Assembly: GCA_026874595.1 (NCBI GenBank)
Contig: CM049313.1
Coordinates: forward strand, 18,907,508 to 18,971,507
Direction: 5' to 3'
Length of the DNA: 64,000 bases
From: Sipunculus nudus
Lineage: Eukaryota > Annelida > Sipuncula > Golfingiida > Sipunculidae
In this document: positions 36,241-48,030 of the stretch, in pieces
Numbering within the stretch: position 1 is the first letter of the stretch
Layout: each line of letters opens with the position of its first letter
Position numbers and translations under genes: made by a program
Notes under the pieces: generated by a model
Told to the model about the DNA's origin: nothing
Database searches by the model: none
Seen by the model: only the letters and a program-made list of their open reading frames with translations

Positions 36241-36680
36241 TCTTGATTATTACAGTGAAAAAAATTGTTTTACTGTTGTTTTGTTCCTCAGTGAAGAATA
36301 TACATATTTTAATTTTAAACAGTTTGGGAAAGGTCAGGGAAGGCTTCAAAGTTTGTTGTCCACTTAAAACATTGACCAGAGTATTAAATGATTTGCAAAG
36401 GCATTCAGTAATTGTAGACAGTTTCATGGTTACTGCTTCCTTTGTAAATTAATTAAACCCGACTTATACCATATCTCAAATTGAATAAATGTGTGAAGGA
36501 AAGAGGTCTGACTGACAGTAGCCCATGATTGCTTCTAATCAATTTCTATAGTCATTCATTCCAAAATAAGTAAAAAGTCATGAATGCCTCTAGGCAAGCA
36601 GGCAATAAACAACCTTGAATTCAGAAGACGACAATTTACCTTTAAAACATCACAAGAAGTCAATTTACACAAAGATATAA

Positions 36681-36686
36681 TTTATT
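36681..36686 (-). terminator. POLR2M polyadenylation signal
   Basis: AATAAA on the minus strand (TTTATT on plus), 38 bases beyond the stop codon at 36724-36726. It would give a very short 3' untranslated region. Confidence 0.6.
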
Positions 36687-36723
36687 ACATATATACATAA
36701 CAGGTTAGAAGATGAGTATGTGT

Positions 36724-36805
36724 TTAGTCTGGGTAGTCCTGCTCAAGTCCATCTGGATTATCATCAGCATCACTGTCTTCAGTACCCAGACCTGGCTCCC
36801 GATAC
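36724..36805 (-). CDS. POLR2M: POLR2M coding exon 5 (C-terminus and stop)
   Basis: The acceptor is TTTGTTTTGCAG. The exon completes an Arg codon, then encodes [20 protein letters not shown] and ends EQDYPD before TAA. The acidic C-terminal tail after RYRE is a family feature. Confidence 0.9.
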
Positions 36806-39800
36806 CTGCAAAACAAACATCAAAGAATACATCATTAGTATCAGTCTCAATTAAACAACAACTGAGCAAGGAACCATACAGCTATTAATACATGACTCTG
36901 TAGGCATTTATATTGGGTGGACACAAGCCATATGGGTGAAGCACTACAACAGCCATCCATTCTGTTGCTTTGAAAGGGTCCGAGTGATGAATTAACACAA
37001 AATAATACAAGTGAACTTACAAACCAAAATGAAAATCTGTCTATGGTAATGAGTCATTTACAGAGTCATATCAAGTTTGCTATCATCCAATAACCTGTGA
37101 GAGCCATACTTGTATTCATGTGGTCAGAAATTCAACAAACATGCAGGGGAGTTTACCAATATTCTGAGTTCGAAAAGAATTTTTCTCACATATGGTATGT
37201 GTTGTTTGAAAGTAACTAAAAAGCTAACAATTGGTCTTGTTAATGTCAAGTTACAGCATAGATGTAGGCCATTAGGCATTTTCAAAAATTATGAAAATGT
37301 TGGCATCTTCAATGTTATCGAGCATTACAGTGCTGTCCTCAATAGAAGATGTAAAGGCACCCTGATGCTGGTCGTAGACTCTACTGTCAGAGGGCTGAAA
37401 TGGGGCTAGTTACCAGAGTACTGCCCTTGAAGATATCCACAATAAATAACACCAACCATTATGCTGTATTATCATATTAACTGTGGACACTGACAATATA
37501 TAAACAACCATGACAAAATGTCAGTTGCCCCCAATAAGCCTTGATAAATCAGCTTATTTTTGGTTCTTTCGGATTTCTACCTAGGTACTATATAGCACAA
37601 TGTACAGATACAATGGTTGCTTCACAGCACAGGGGATATTTCCAGTACAATTTTCAGCCAGCCATAACGTTATAATGTAACCGTGGACCAACTACATGTA
37701 TATTAGAGGCTAAAGTCAACTCACAGTATTGGTTAGTCTCCGAAAATTTGAAAATTTCCAGCATGAAAAATTGAAATATAATGATCAATGGAAATTTATA
37801 ATTTATAATTTGGTAGCAGCACTTGTTTTTCAAACAAAAGCTTGGTTTCAGGCATGTCAGACTGAACAATTAATGACTTCTCATAATTGATGACACAGAC
37901 AACCTTTCATCTTGGTCACACACATATAGGCTTCTCTCCCAATTTAATCAGAGAACAGTACACCAAACCATAAAGGTCTATTTTAAGTCTGTGTAAACAG
38001 AAATACTGCACAGAACGACTTATGTATTTAGTCTTTATGAGGGAATGGTAGAACACCCTTAAAACATGTTATTTTAATTTTTATGAAACTCCACATATGT
38101 ATGTAAGCACTGTCCTCCAGATAGGACTGAAGTTAGATTGATTCTCATTTCGCAATAAGCATACTATCAGGGTTAATTTATGCTGACGTCATTGAGACAG
38201 TTATATCAGTGTCTGAATTTAGAGGTACACTTATTTCTGTTACTCAATCAGGAATACTCCTTGTGACCAAATGGTGAAGTCATTTTATGAATATCTATCA
38301 TAAAATGAATTATGTATCTATCAGGTCATGTCTGCATGTTGAACAAAACTAGCTGTAGTGCGCACTCAGCAGAGAGAGAGAGTGAGTGTCAGAGAGAGTC
38401 AGAGAGATGGACCAAGTCTAGCTGGGCACTGCAGGGCCTCAGCATAGACTGGCCCAAACTCTGTCCTGTGAATAAAGACTTCTATCATCAAACTGGTCTT
38501 GGAACATTGTCAGCAATGCACATCAGTAACTGCTTGTGATACAAGGTGGGGACATCCCAGACCCCACCTTCATATCATTATGGTGGAGACCGGGTCCCAT
38601 ATCACACTGAATTATTGACATAAAGTATGAACCAAATATAAGTTATGGAAATTTTCTTTGATCTGCTGATTTGACATGAAATGACCTATAAAGGACATCA
38701 CCCTTACACTTGCTCAAATTTAAAATATATTTACATCCAGAAACAAAAGATGCAGGATCTCTCAGCATGTTAGCTTAAATTTTGTCTGCAATATTGCTGG
38801 CTGATCAGACGTCCTGAGATTCCAAAGTGAGTCTACATCTTAAGACCAGAAAACTGCTGGAATAGCTGAAGCAAGTTAAAGCACCTTAACAAGTTTTTTG
38901 TTAAAGGTTCTGGCTGCAATTATTATCACAGTCATACACCAAAAGGCCATGCATTTATATTGTGTGATATTACAACATACATGAGCAATACATTATTTCT
39001 TACTTTTCTGATTGTACTGACTTACCTAGTAAATGCAGAACCCTCTGGGTTGAAGGATGGCATTTTGACATTTAATTTTTCTGCTAATCTTTCTGCTGCA
39101 TGCTTGGCCTGCATCTCCTGAAACATCAAATGTATTGAAAATTATGTGAATCAGTTGATAAACTCTTATGTCCAAAGTGAACAATAAATGCAATCACTGT
39201 AAGTACAAAACAGTGACCCATGTGACCAGGTAGCATGGTGCCCACCTTAAAAGCTTTCAACTCATGCAAAAGAGTCCAAATAAGAAATTGACAGCCCTGA
39301 CCACAATTACATGTTTATTCGCAGATATATTCACAACAGATGATGCTTGAAGAAATGCCTTGAAGTAGCCAGCCACTTTCATAGTAGTATGTATATGTGG
39401 GTATAAGCCTATAGATAAGAGAACATAACATCCCAATACCAGTGGTTATGATTCTTTTTTAAATTTGTTTTGATGGTGTTTTATGCTTGCCTTACTAAGT
39501 ATGTACGTCTGCAAAAAATCCATTCCTGTTTTGGACTATGTGACAGAGCAGTGACACATGCTTCCTCTCACTATCCTTGTATTACCCAGGCCTGGTGACT
39601 ACTGCACCTGCAGGCCCTGAATATGTTACCATCCCCATTGCAGGTTCACACCACTGAGGATCTCCTGAAAGGTACACTCTTTTATGAGTGAAACATGGCC
39701 ATAGGGCACAGCCCACCGAGTGCTTACCCTGGGTGGGGTACAACTGAGAAAAATCTTGGCTGAGATTTGAACCAACAATGTCCAGGTTTCGAGTTCTATG

Positions 39801-42800
39801 CTTTACCCTTGGCCACACAAGTTGGAACTACACTTTATGAACATGATCCAGCAGTTCAGGCAATGAAATATACTATGGATGACTTTTGTTTGTGAGGATT
39901 TTAAATTCATGATCTTCACCAAAATGAAATTATCAAGAAAATAAAAGCTTCATCCATGCAGTTAAACCGTGCTTAAAAATTATTGGCTGATTTTGTAAAT
40001 AAATCAGATTTTTCATATTTTCAGTCAATAATGAAGAAGAATTTCCATTCAATTGATAACCCTTGGTTCATCAGCAAATGGTCAAGATTATGTGAGTTTA
40101 TTAGATAATTCAACTATGAAATTAGTGTATGCGAAAAAAAGAACCATTGTGAAACTGATGGAAAAGTAAAAATTATAAAACTGTAACCCTGCAAATATAA
40201 AGGAAATCACAGTATGCAGGTAATATGGGTGATACCTGCCTTATATAGGATGCTGTCAACTGAACAAGGCTAATTTTGAAGTCTAACATATAGTGTCATG
40301 GATTGGCTTATGTATATGACATAGACCTGTGGCCTTGTTAGCACTGTGTTGATCTGCCTTTGGTTGGAATGCTATTTTTCTTAACTGCCAAATGATAAAG
40401 CATCTTTGATGGCACTAATATATATGAGTCAGACGAGCAGCTTGAGTGCAAAGGGCATGATATGCAAGATTAAGTGACCTGTGGGTCATGATGCTCAGCT
40501 GAAAGGAATTCTGACTGTTCAGCAAAATACTTCCTTCTTTCTTTAGAAAGAATTCCTAGATGAACTTTTTAAGTGTGGAAGAATATATGGAGACCTACTG
40601 ATTACTGTGTCCACCACAAACAACCAAAAAACATAGGGTTTAAGGAGTTATATTACAATATATTGTAGGAAAACAACAGATCTATTTTGTACTGAAATCT
40701 TTCAATTGGCAAACAATCACCTATTAATGTTTTATTGCTGCCAGGGAGCACATGAGTAGACATGGATGTGTTAACATTGTAATAGTAGTTTTATGTACTG
40801 ACACAAGTGGTTGACACTTACCAGGACTTTCTTTTGTTGTTCTTGTTGTAACCTGACTGACTCTTCCACAGATATTAACACAACTTTCTTTTTGTTTGTT
40901 GTGCCGTGTCCTGGGTGCATCAAGCATTCATCATACTTTGGTTTTGTACATCTGCCTGTGTCCATTCTAGTGGATTCTGTTGGTTTTGGTTTGCTGGGCT
41001 TCTCTGCTACATCAGCCACACATTTGGCTTTAATTGACCTGGAAGGAGCAATTAATATTGATATTACAATCACAAACATAAAGCTGAATAAGGTACATTA
41101 AGGCATTGCTCGTAACAGATGGCAACATACATCAGTTTAAGTTTTGGGTAAGGAATGATCAGAAATGCAATAAGTGTTATACAATAACAAGAGACCCATG
41201 GGTCACGGCGCTCAGCTGATCGTGATTGGACTATAAATGTTTCTCCACTGTGATACTATATCGAGTCGATAAAGCTTATGAATATCATGTACATGTTGGG
41301 CTATTATAAAGGAATGTAATGTAATATGTGAGTAAATGATAAATGAAATTACCTGACTGATGGATTAATAGAGTCAAATAAAGTGGTTTATTTTTTATTT
41401 ATTTAGGAGGGGTTGAAAATTGTGATATATTTGAGCAAATATGAATGCAATGACAGCAGTAATAAGCAGTAGTAGATGATAAGGCTATTTGTTGAAGGAT
41501 CTAAAGTGTATGGTAGTCTGCAAGCGTTCAATTTGACAGATATGATGTTATGATTAACTATGCTGATGAAGTGATTTATGAATATGTGACTGTATGACAC
41601 AATATCTCTTTAGTCTTGACAAGGTACATTATTGTGATGCCCACTATGTCTACATATTACACAATATTGACATAATTTCTGGCATGTACATAGGTACCTA
41701 TGGACGAATAGTTATACAAAATATTAAAGTATGAATATATCTGATTCATCTTGTTCTTGCTTACTGAGGCTGACTTTGGGATGGGGTTCGGAGAAGGGAA
41801 AAGTGAGGGCAGCACGAAGGTGGATGTAGAAATATTCTATTGTAATGTTTTTCATTTATATAAGAATATGAAAAGCTAAGAGGAAAGGGGCCCTCCTACT
41901 TCGTTATAGTAAAGTTCTAAATATATGATTGCAAACTAATGCTCTGACAAGACTGTCATGAAGAAAAACAGTAAAAGTTTTGAGATACTGTGTTGCATAC
42001 GAAAAATTACAGATGGACAGGCAAGTGGACAGAATGGACTAATACCTTTATTTCACTTTCAAGAGAATAATGCATTTAAGTTTATATACAATCCTATTTT
42101 TTTAAGCAGATCCACTTTTTCCATTAAGAAGTTTTTATCTGTATCATTTTTTTATTTACAGGTTTATAAATTTTTAATTAAAAAACCTGAAAATATAAGT
42201 TAAAATATTAGAATTGTTGCAAAAGTTGCAATCATTATATATACAGAGTAAAAAACATTGGGTCATATTATGCATACACATATATTTTATTATTTTTAAA
42301 TCATAAATGTTTTAACTGATTTAAAAGAAAATAATGCCACAACATGGCATGTACAAGAATATTCCTTGAATCACTATTAAAAAGTTTTGCATATTGGAGT
42401 TTTCAGGACATGCTTAATTTTATTCACCAAAATAAAATAAAAGTAAATTTGATAAAATAAAACATCTTTTCAAATAAAGTATACACACTGTTGGTTGAAT
42501 GAGGGACAAACAATATCATTGTGCTAATTACTATCCCAGTTTTAATTAATTACTGGAAATAATAGTCAATTTCACACCTGGTGAAGTTTTTACTCTTCTG
42601 AAGTAAGGAATTACTTATCTCATGAACATCCAGACTTTCACAGCAATACACCACTTTGTGGACACAATTAAATGTACATTTTAATCATTGTAACCCTGGT
42701 GGTTCAATACAAAATCTAAAATGTAGCATGTCCAAGAATAAAATAAAATACAGAAAAATTATAACATTCATCTAGTTTATGCACCAGCTGGGGGGGGGGG

Positions 42801-45696
42801 GGGGGATGAGTGCAGGGCGAGGGGAAGCCTGCTAGTGGTGGCCAAGCTGGGCCAAGGTAAGCTACCTGGGGTGGGTTACATAATGCAAGTGAAGGCTGTA
42901 CTACTAGGTGGGTTAGATGTAAAACAACACTTGACATGGTGTGTGAAAACATGAATAAAAGCTATTCATTCCAATCAATTTCTTTTGAAAGTTCAGATTT
43001 TAAAAGATTAAATCCTTATGCATATATGCTGGGAAAATTAAATCAACAGTGCCAAAGTTGGACAAAATTTAAGGTATTGTTTTTTATTTATGCTAATAAC
43101 TTGAAAAATTTGCAAAATTCAGATCTAATTTTGGGTAAACAATTGAATTTTGATTAATTAAAGTTGTATTACTGGAAAAAAGTCCCCACCTTTAACACTT
43201 TTGGTCTTAAGTGACCAAATATCTTCCTGATTTTTTTACAAAGTCCATTATGTTTGGGCCCATAACTTTTTAAAGTTATATAATACTGACTTAATATCTG
43301 GCATGTACATAGGAACTATATAGAGGAATATTTATGGTAAATATGAAGAAAACCAGATGAGTGGTTTTGATATTAGGCAGTCCTGAAGTGTGAAAATAGA
43401 TTTCTAATAAAAAATTGAGGTTTTTCCTTAATATCTCAAAGGAACGAAGTCCTATTGACCCAATTTTTGGCATGGTAGGAGATTATGGGGACATCTAACT
43501 GCATGCCGAAATTCAGATTCGTAGGTCCAACGGTGTCGAAACGTGCCAGTCTTACGGACGGACATCCAGACGGACAGACAGACAGACGGACGGACGGACG
43601 GACAGACAGACGGACGGACGACGGACAATGGACCATGACTATAGCTCAGATGACTTATAGTCAGCTGAGCTAAAAAAATGCAACATACAAAACAAATATA
43701 TTATATTATAAAAAACATATATATTTAGTGGTTACTCTAGCAGCCATTAGCAGCTTCATTATATCATTCAGAAATACTGCTTCACTCAAACAATTGATAG
43801 AATCCAGTAAAATCCTGTGATCATTTGGAAATAAATTAATCAACAGTGAATATCCAGACAATCTAGGTAAAAATTCCTATTGTTTATTTCATCACCTGTT
43901 AATATATTTAACAAACAAATTCCTGGAATTTATGTCTCCCGCTTCCGCCTCTTGTTGTCCCCCTTTTGCCATCTCATTATGTTTTAGTTTTTATTTTCCC
44001 CTGAAGATGTCTCCACATGTCATAGTGTCTCTGTTTTAGTTTTTCATTGTTGCCTAAAGATGTCATAATTTTGTTGTGAATTGGGAATAAAAAGGAAAAT
44101 TTTGTTTTGTTTTGGAGCTGGTGATGATAATTTTTCAGACAGACACTCCAAACCAATCCCAACCAAGATATGCATGAAAGCAATCACTAACCAAAATTTG
44201 AATGAAATTGGATAATATTTTGGAAAGTTATTGCACGGAAACAAAAACCTGACAGACAGACAGACAAACCCAAATGAATGTCCCCTATTCTGTGAAAGCA
44301 GGGGACAATAAAAGAGGTTCATTCCCACCTTAAGAAAACATAAATGTTCATCTGATTTAATGAATCAAGGAGACATACCTGCTGGGTACAAATTTCTTTT
44401 CTGCTTTCTTCAGGTCCTCACTTTTGCTGATGGCCTTGGCGTAGTTGTTTACGTAACTTTTGTTAGTCTCATTTCTCAGTTCTTCAACCTGTTTCACTTC
44501 TTCGCCACGAACTGCCATTTTTTCTAAGACACTGATGGTCTCATCCTCTCTCTGACTAGCTGATTCTTTTTCACCATCTATAGTACTGTCCACATCAACC
44601 TGACCCCTGCCAGTACGCTTTGTCTCTGCTTCCAAAGCCATTTTCTCAAATAATGCTGCAGTTTTATCTGCACTGTCTTTTTCACTCAAAATTTTATTTA
44701 GTCTGTTCACAAGGTCTGTTATCTTCTTTCCTTTATCTGGTAACTGACCAATGAACTTTCTGAAAATATATAAAACCATTCTATCATATGACTGAATGAC
44801 TTGGCATAAATAAAGAAGGTCAGTGGTATTATTGGTGGTATTATATCTCTTGAACATGAAATACTGATTTAAAACTACTATAATCAGATCCAAAGAGATT
44901 TAAAGATTAACCCAACAGTACTGAGTTAGATTCTGCCAAAGATACAGCCCCATTACCATTTTAATAGACATTTCCTCTTAAACTACATGAAAAATATGCA
45001 CATACCTGACAGTTTGACAAACCTTTGAAACATTTTAAAGGAAAAACTAGATCAGCTTTTCAAGCAATACATAACTTTTTCATAGTTTACATCATATTAG
45101 AAGTAACATTCCACAGAATTATGCTGATAAACTAGTATAAGATTTATTTCTTTGCATGATTTTAAACTTTGTAACAATATAAGCTAAAAAGCTTCATTTG
45201 CTTTAGTCTCTGTCCTGTCTTGACAGATTTGTTACAGGGACAGACATTACAGTGCTTGCCTGCTTAGGATTCATACTGCATTACTTTGCCTTGAGTTTAT
45301 AGTTAATAACTATCACAGTGTCCAATTGATTGTTTTCTTTCAGTATAGTCTAATTTTTCATACTCTGGGAAGAGGACATTGTATCATAGATTTTGACAGT
45401 AAATGCTCACTCTCTGCCCTCTGTTTAAAGTTTGTAACTGTGACAAGGAATACTCGCTTGTTTTGGACCATTCTGCCCTAACCCCTATTGTCTATTTATA
45501 GTTTGTTACTACCACAAACAATCGTTCCTTGCTTTTGAACATTCTGCCCAAATCTCTGTCTTTTGTTTGTTACAATTAATACTAACTTGTTTTGGAGCAG
45601 TGTATTCTGCCGCTGTAACAGGTATTTCAGCTCTTCTGTGGATTTAGTTTCCAGGTTACCAAGGTAACCTTGCTTGTCTGGTATCTGCATTGACAT
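36724..45696 (-). CDS. POLR2M: POLR2M / Gdown1 (GRINL1A), RNA polymerase II-associated protein, five coding exons
   Basis: Coding exons on the minus strand are 45587-45696, 44379-44759, 40822-41038, 39026-39117 and 36724-36805. Each has AG/GT borders, and together they give 882 bases, 293 residues plus stop, with every phase matching. Gdown1 binds RNA polymerase II, competes with TFIIF and keeps the enzyme Mediator-responsive in the nucleus (family knowledge). Identity rests on LPDKGKKI (about residues 43-50), preceded by [17 protein letters not shown], and on the C-terminal [34 protein letters not shown] and SFNPEG blocks followed by RYRE and an acidic tail. All match the vertebrate protein in order. 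The central 150 residues are diverged, Lys/Glu-rich and probably disordered. It is about 70 residues shorter than the human protein as I recall it. Introns hold a SINE, an LTR fragment and a family A element. Confidence 0.92.
36842..38332. other. POLR2M last intron, distal part
   Basis: No exon here. It contains pair D copy 2 (37130-37413), and the 99-codon plus-strand frame there is part of that repeat. Confidence 0.6.
37130..37413 (+). repeat. Dispersed repeat pair D, copy 2
   Basis: The diverged counterpart of 34264-34548, inside a POLR2M intron and in the same orientation. Confidence 0.5.
38333..38605 (+). mobile_element. LTR fragment related to the 13.3-17.5 kb retrotransposon, with leader
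   Basis: ACAAAACTAGCTGTAGTGCGCAC, the GAGA patch, TAGCTGGGCACTGCAGGGCC, GTGAATAAAG-CTTCT and CAAACTGGTCTTGGAAC follow the LTR sequence closely and end at TATCA. The fragment continues into TGGTGGAGACCGGGTCC, the candidate primer site. It is therefore the right part of a 5' LTR plus the start of the leader and not a clean solo LTR. It sits antisense in the POLR2M intron. Confidence 0.85.
39026..39117 (-). CDS. POLR2M: POLR2M coding exon 4
   Basis: Between a TTTCAG acceptor and a GTAAGTC donor, it encodes [19 protein letters not shown] and [11 protein letters not shown]. This is the most conserved C-terminal part of the family. Phases 0 in, 2 out. Confidence 0.93.
39530..39835 (-). mobile_element. 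tRNA-derived SINE, copy 2
   Basis: On the minus strand the B box reads GGTTCAAATCTCA (39760-39772). The body matches 32640-32930: AGTAGTCACCAGGCCTGG, GTCAC-TAGTCC-AAAC-GGAATGGA and a CACTCATAAA block. It is more diverged than copy 1 and lies in the same sense as POLR2M within its intron. Confidence 0.85.
40822..41038 (-). CDS. POLR2M: POLR2M coding exon 3
   Basis: Between GCTCCTTCCAG and a GTAAGTG donor it encodes 72 residues after the split Arg. They begin [17 protein letters not shown] and end [25 protein letters not shown]-x-LQ(x)QQK is shared with vertebrate Gdown1. The Lys/Pro/Thr-rich middle is probably disordered. Confidence 0.92.
41191..43676 (+). mobile_element. Full-length family A element in a POLR2M intron
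   Basis: It starts with AAGAGACCCATGGGTCACGG and CGCTCAGCTGA. It ends, after the GACG tail, with TAGCTCAGATGACTTATAGT and CAGCTGAGCTAAAAAA. The same two ends in the same relative order bound 52997-55198 on the other strand. Both termini are palindromic. It has no long open frame, so it is non-autonomous or decayed. AAGAGACCCATGGGTC-type starts followed by a CTCA-CTGA motif are typical of bivalve repeats (recalled). A 16-base G run at 42790-42805 and a GACG/GACA microsatellite at about 43554-43628 lie inside. Confidence 0.7.
43554..43628 (+). repeat. GACG/GACA microsatellite at the family A tail
   Basis: Alternating GACG and GACA tetranucleotides. It produces Ser-Val-Arg-Pro-type repeats when translated and is not coding. 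Confidence 0.9.
44379..44759 (-). CDS. POLR2M: POLR2M coding exon 2
   Basis: Between ATATTTTCAG and a GTATGTC donor it encodes [20 protein letters not shown] at its start and [14 protein letters not shown] at its end. LPDKGKKI is a Gdown1 signature. The middle is charged, with many Glu and Lys. Phases 2 in, 2 out. Confidence 0.93.
44760..45586. other. POLR2M first coding intron
   Basis: 827 bases without an additional exon or recognised repeat. Confidence 0.7.
45587..45696 (-). CDS. POLR2M: POLR2M first coding exon (start codon)
   Basis: An acceptor (TTTCTCTATTCTCACAG, before 45701) lies just 5' of the ATG, so at least one non-coding exon lies further upstream. It encodes [20 protein letters not shown] and then [16 protein letters not shown], ending at a GTTAGT donor in phase 2. 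Helix register and length match the N-terminus of vertebrate Gdown1. Confidence 0.88.
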
Positions 45697-46395
45697 TGTA
45701 CCTGTGAGAATAGAGAAATATCTCAATCACAGTTTAAGTTAAGTGACTATGGCTTAATGATCTAATTTCTATTGAATTAACTTGATTAGGTGTGAAGATG
45801 TGGACACATACTTAATATATAAAGACTAAATGACTCAGCTTCAATCTTGCAATCTAACGATTTGGACTGCCACACTTGACCAACAGCACCATGCAAACTA
45901 TGAACCAGCTATTATTTTTTTTCTAGTATTTTATATCTAATTTTGAAATACCACCTATTGATCTCTTGCATAACAAATTGACCATTTGACATTTTTTATA
46001 GGGTAGGAGATGCTACTCCCACACCCTCTTCTCAGGTGGGAAACCAATGTTTCTTGCTCATCTTCTCCTCTAATATCAAGTACTATTAATCCTAATTTCA
46101 CGGCTGCACAATTATTTATAGCCGCACCCTGAGTTTGCAAGGTCCTCAAGGTACTCAAGATAGGAGCAGAATCCGAAAAGTGAAAAGAAAAATTTAGAAA
46201 TATAACAATTTAGTGATACCCCATTAGACTTTTTTCAGGAATGTAAAGTATTATGGTTTGTTTTTTGTTCATGAGGGTTTCAAATTCATTACATTTGTGA
46301 ACAGGATATTTAATATTGAAAAAAAATCATAAATATAGACCAGTTATCTGTTCTGTTATTGATTTTCCACTAAATCTGCCTATATTTTATTATTA

Positions 46396-46740
46396 GCTCA
46401 CAGGACTTAAGTTGCACATATTATGCACTGAAACTGGTGCTGTTCTTGAATGTAAGTCATCTGAGTTTTGGCAATGCAGGGACCTTGGTCTGTCATTGTC
46501 CTTGCCAATGTCTTTTAACGAGATACATTTTGGATCTACAAATCCAAAATTCAGCATACAGTTGGATGTTCCTAAATTCTCCTACCAAACCCAAAACTGG
46601 GTCGCTGCAAGTTTGTTCAAATGAGAAATTAAGGAAAAACATCTGTTCTCCATTAAAAATCTGTTATAACACTTCAACTCTGCCTAAATATCAAAACAGC
46701 TAGTTGTTGTCTTATCAATATTGGCATAAATACTCTTCCA

Positions 46741-46801
<61 letters not shown>

Positions 46802-47210
46802 ATATATATATATTTCCTATTGACATGCCATAAATTAAGTAAAAAATGCGTAATTTTTAAAAGTCATGGACCAGATCATAATATACCTCATCACAGACAG
46901 CAGGGGATATATAGTCTCTTAAAATGGAAACTGTTTAGGCTCATGATGTATTTTGGGCCATAACTAAATTTAATTAATAATAAATTGTATACAAGGCTTA
47001 ATAATAGAACTTTGTAAATTTTAAAAATAAATTTAAAATTATAACCTTAAACAGGGCTCAACTTTGACCTGAACACATTATTCCTGTTAGCACTGTTGAT
47101 TGAATTTTCATATCAATTATCATGCACACCTAAGGATTTAAGCTTTTTTCATCTGAATTTATAAACCAAAAACTATAGTAGCGTTTATTTAAGTTTTAGA
47201 AAAAAGTCAT
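46396..47210 (-). repeat. Family A, copy A4 (inverted, diverged)
   Basis: Reading the minus strand, it ends in a ...TGAGCTAA-type terminus near 46396. It carries, in order, the CCTTAATTTCTCA, CCAGTTTTGGGTTTGGTAGG-like and TTTGGATTTGTAGATCCAAA blocks of the family. It is interrupted by a TA microsatellite at 46745-46812. It lies 5' of the POLR2M coding region. Confidence 0.7.
46745..46812. repeat. (TA)n microsatellite
   Basis: A TA run broken once by TTT. Confidence 0.95.
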
Positions 47211-47254
47211 ATATAAAGACGTATTGTATGAATCAATTGCAATGGGTGATGTAC

Positions 47255-47730
47255 CTAGACCAAGTTGTGCTTCTGTTGTAAACACAGAGCCTCAGGCTCC
47301 TGTCTTCATTTTTTTAGCGGATTGGAATGCAAGCATCTTCTAAAGATACACCCAGTTTAAGTACATGTTTCTTATCTAGAGTGTGGTGAAATGGGCGTGT
47401 GCAGTGCACATGTTACATCATCACTGCTGTGAGTGTCCTTGTAACTGGACCACTGGCTACACAATACCACTGGGTACTGGGGTTGTTGCCAGGGTTTTGC
47501 AGTGGATTGTTACAGCCCGCCAGGTGCATGTTTCACATTTCAGCTGGGTGGGTCAGGAAGTTAGCAGTGATGATGTAAACACGTGCAGTGCACACTGCTG
47601 GCTGAAATAAGCCTACGGCCCAGCACACCATTGTCTAACAGTGCATGTGTTCCAGTTCTCTAGATAAATGAAGGCAGCAACCTGTGGCTCTGTGTTTACC
47701 AAAGAGCCACAACTGGGTCTACTGCTACTG
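47255..47730. mobile_element. Fold-back element (palindromic MITE)
   Basis: The outer arms GTAAACACAGAGCC (about 47278) and GGCTCTGTGTTTAC (about 47687) are exact reverse complements. The inner pair GTGCAGTGCACATG-TTACATCATCACTGCT and AGCAGTGATGATGTAA-ACACGTGCAGTGCAC is about 30 bases with one gap. Partial matches between them give two arms of roughly 200 bases around a centre near 47490. No reading frame or clear target duplication was found. Confidence 0.7.
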
Positions 47731-48030
47731 CATTAAATGCAGCAATATCCAGGATCCTGGATAAAAAGCTTCAGAGTAAACTGGAAAATTTAAAACCCTT
47801 ATAAGGAAAAATCATGTATAATCAAATTTTGCGTTTATGACAAGGAAACTTTAAGTAATCTAAGGAAGATATAGTGCTTTATTTGAATGACAAAGTATTT
47901 CAGCTGAGTATTATGTTTTTTTATGTAAACAAGACTCACTTTTAAAACTTTGCAACACTGGCGCTCGAAACTGTCTTAGAATCTGAAACAAAGAACTGCG
48001 TGACCTTTGACAGCCCGTTACCATTTGTTA
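47731..48030 (+). repeat. Direct duplication E, copy 1
   Basis: GCATTAAATG, TTTATGACA-GGAAACTT, CTAAGG-AGA-ATAGT, TTATTTGAATGAC, CAAGACTCACTTTTAA, AGACTGTCT-AGAAT-TGAAACA and TGACCTTTG occur in this order here and at 56125-56400. Divergence is moderate. Confidence 0.75.

Noticed and set aside
37110-37409. 99-codon plus-strand gene inside the POLR2M intron
   Set aside because: The segment is a copy of a dispersed repeat also seen at 34264-34548, where the frame is not kept.
40771-41079. A 102-codon minus-strand protein as a gene on its own
   Set aside because: Only 40822-41038 is coding. The ends of the open frame are intron sequence beyond clear AG and GT borders of POLR2M exon 3.
43436-43673. 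Frames with Ser-Val-Arg-Pro-type repeats
   Set aside because: They translate the GACG/GACA microsatellite at the end of a family A element, on both strands.
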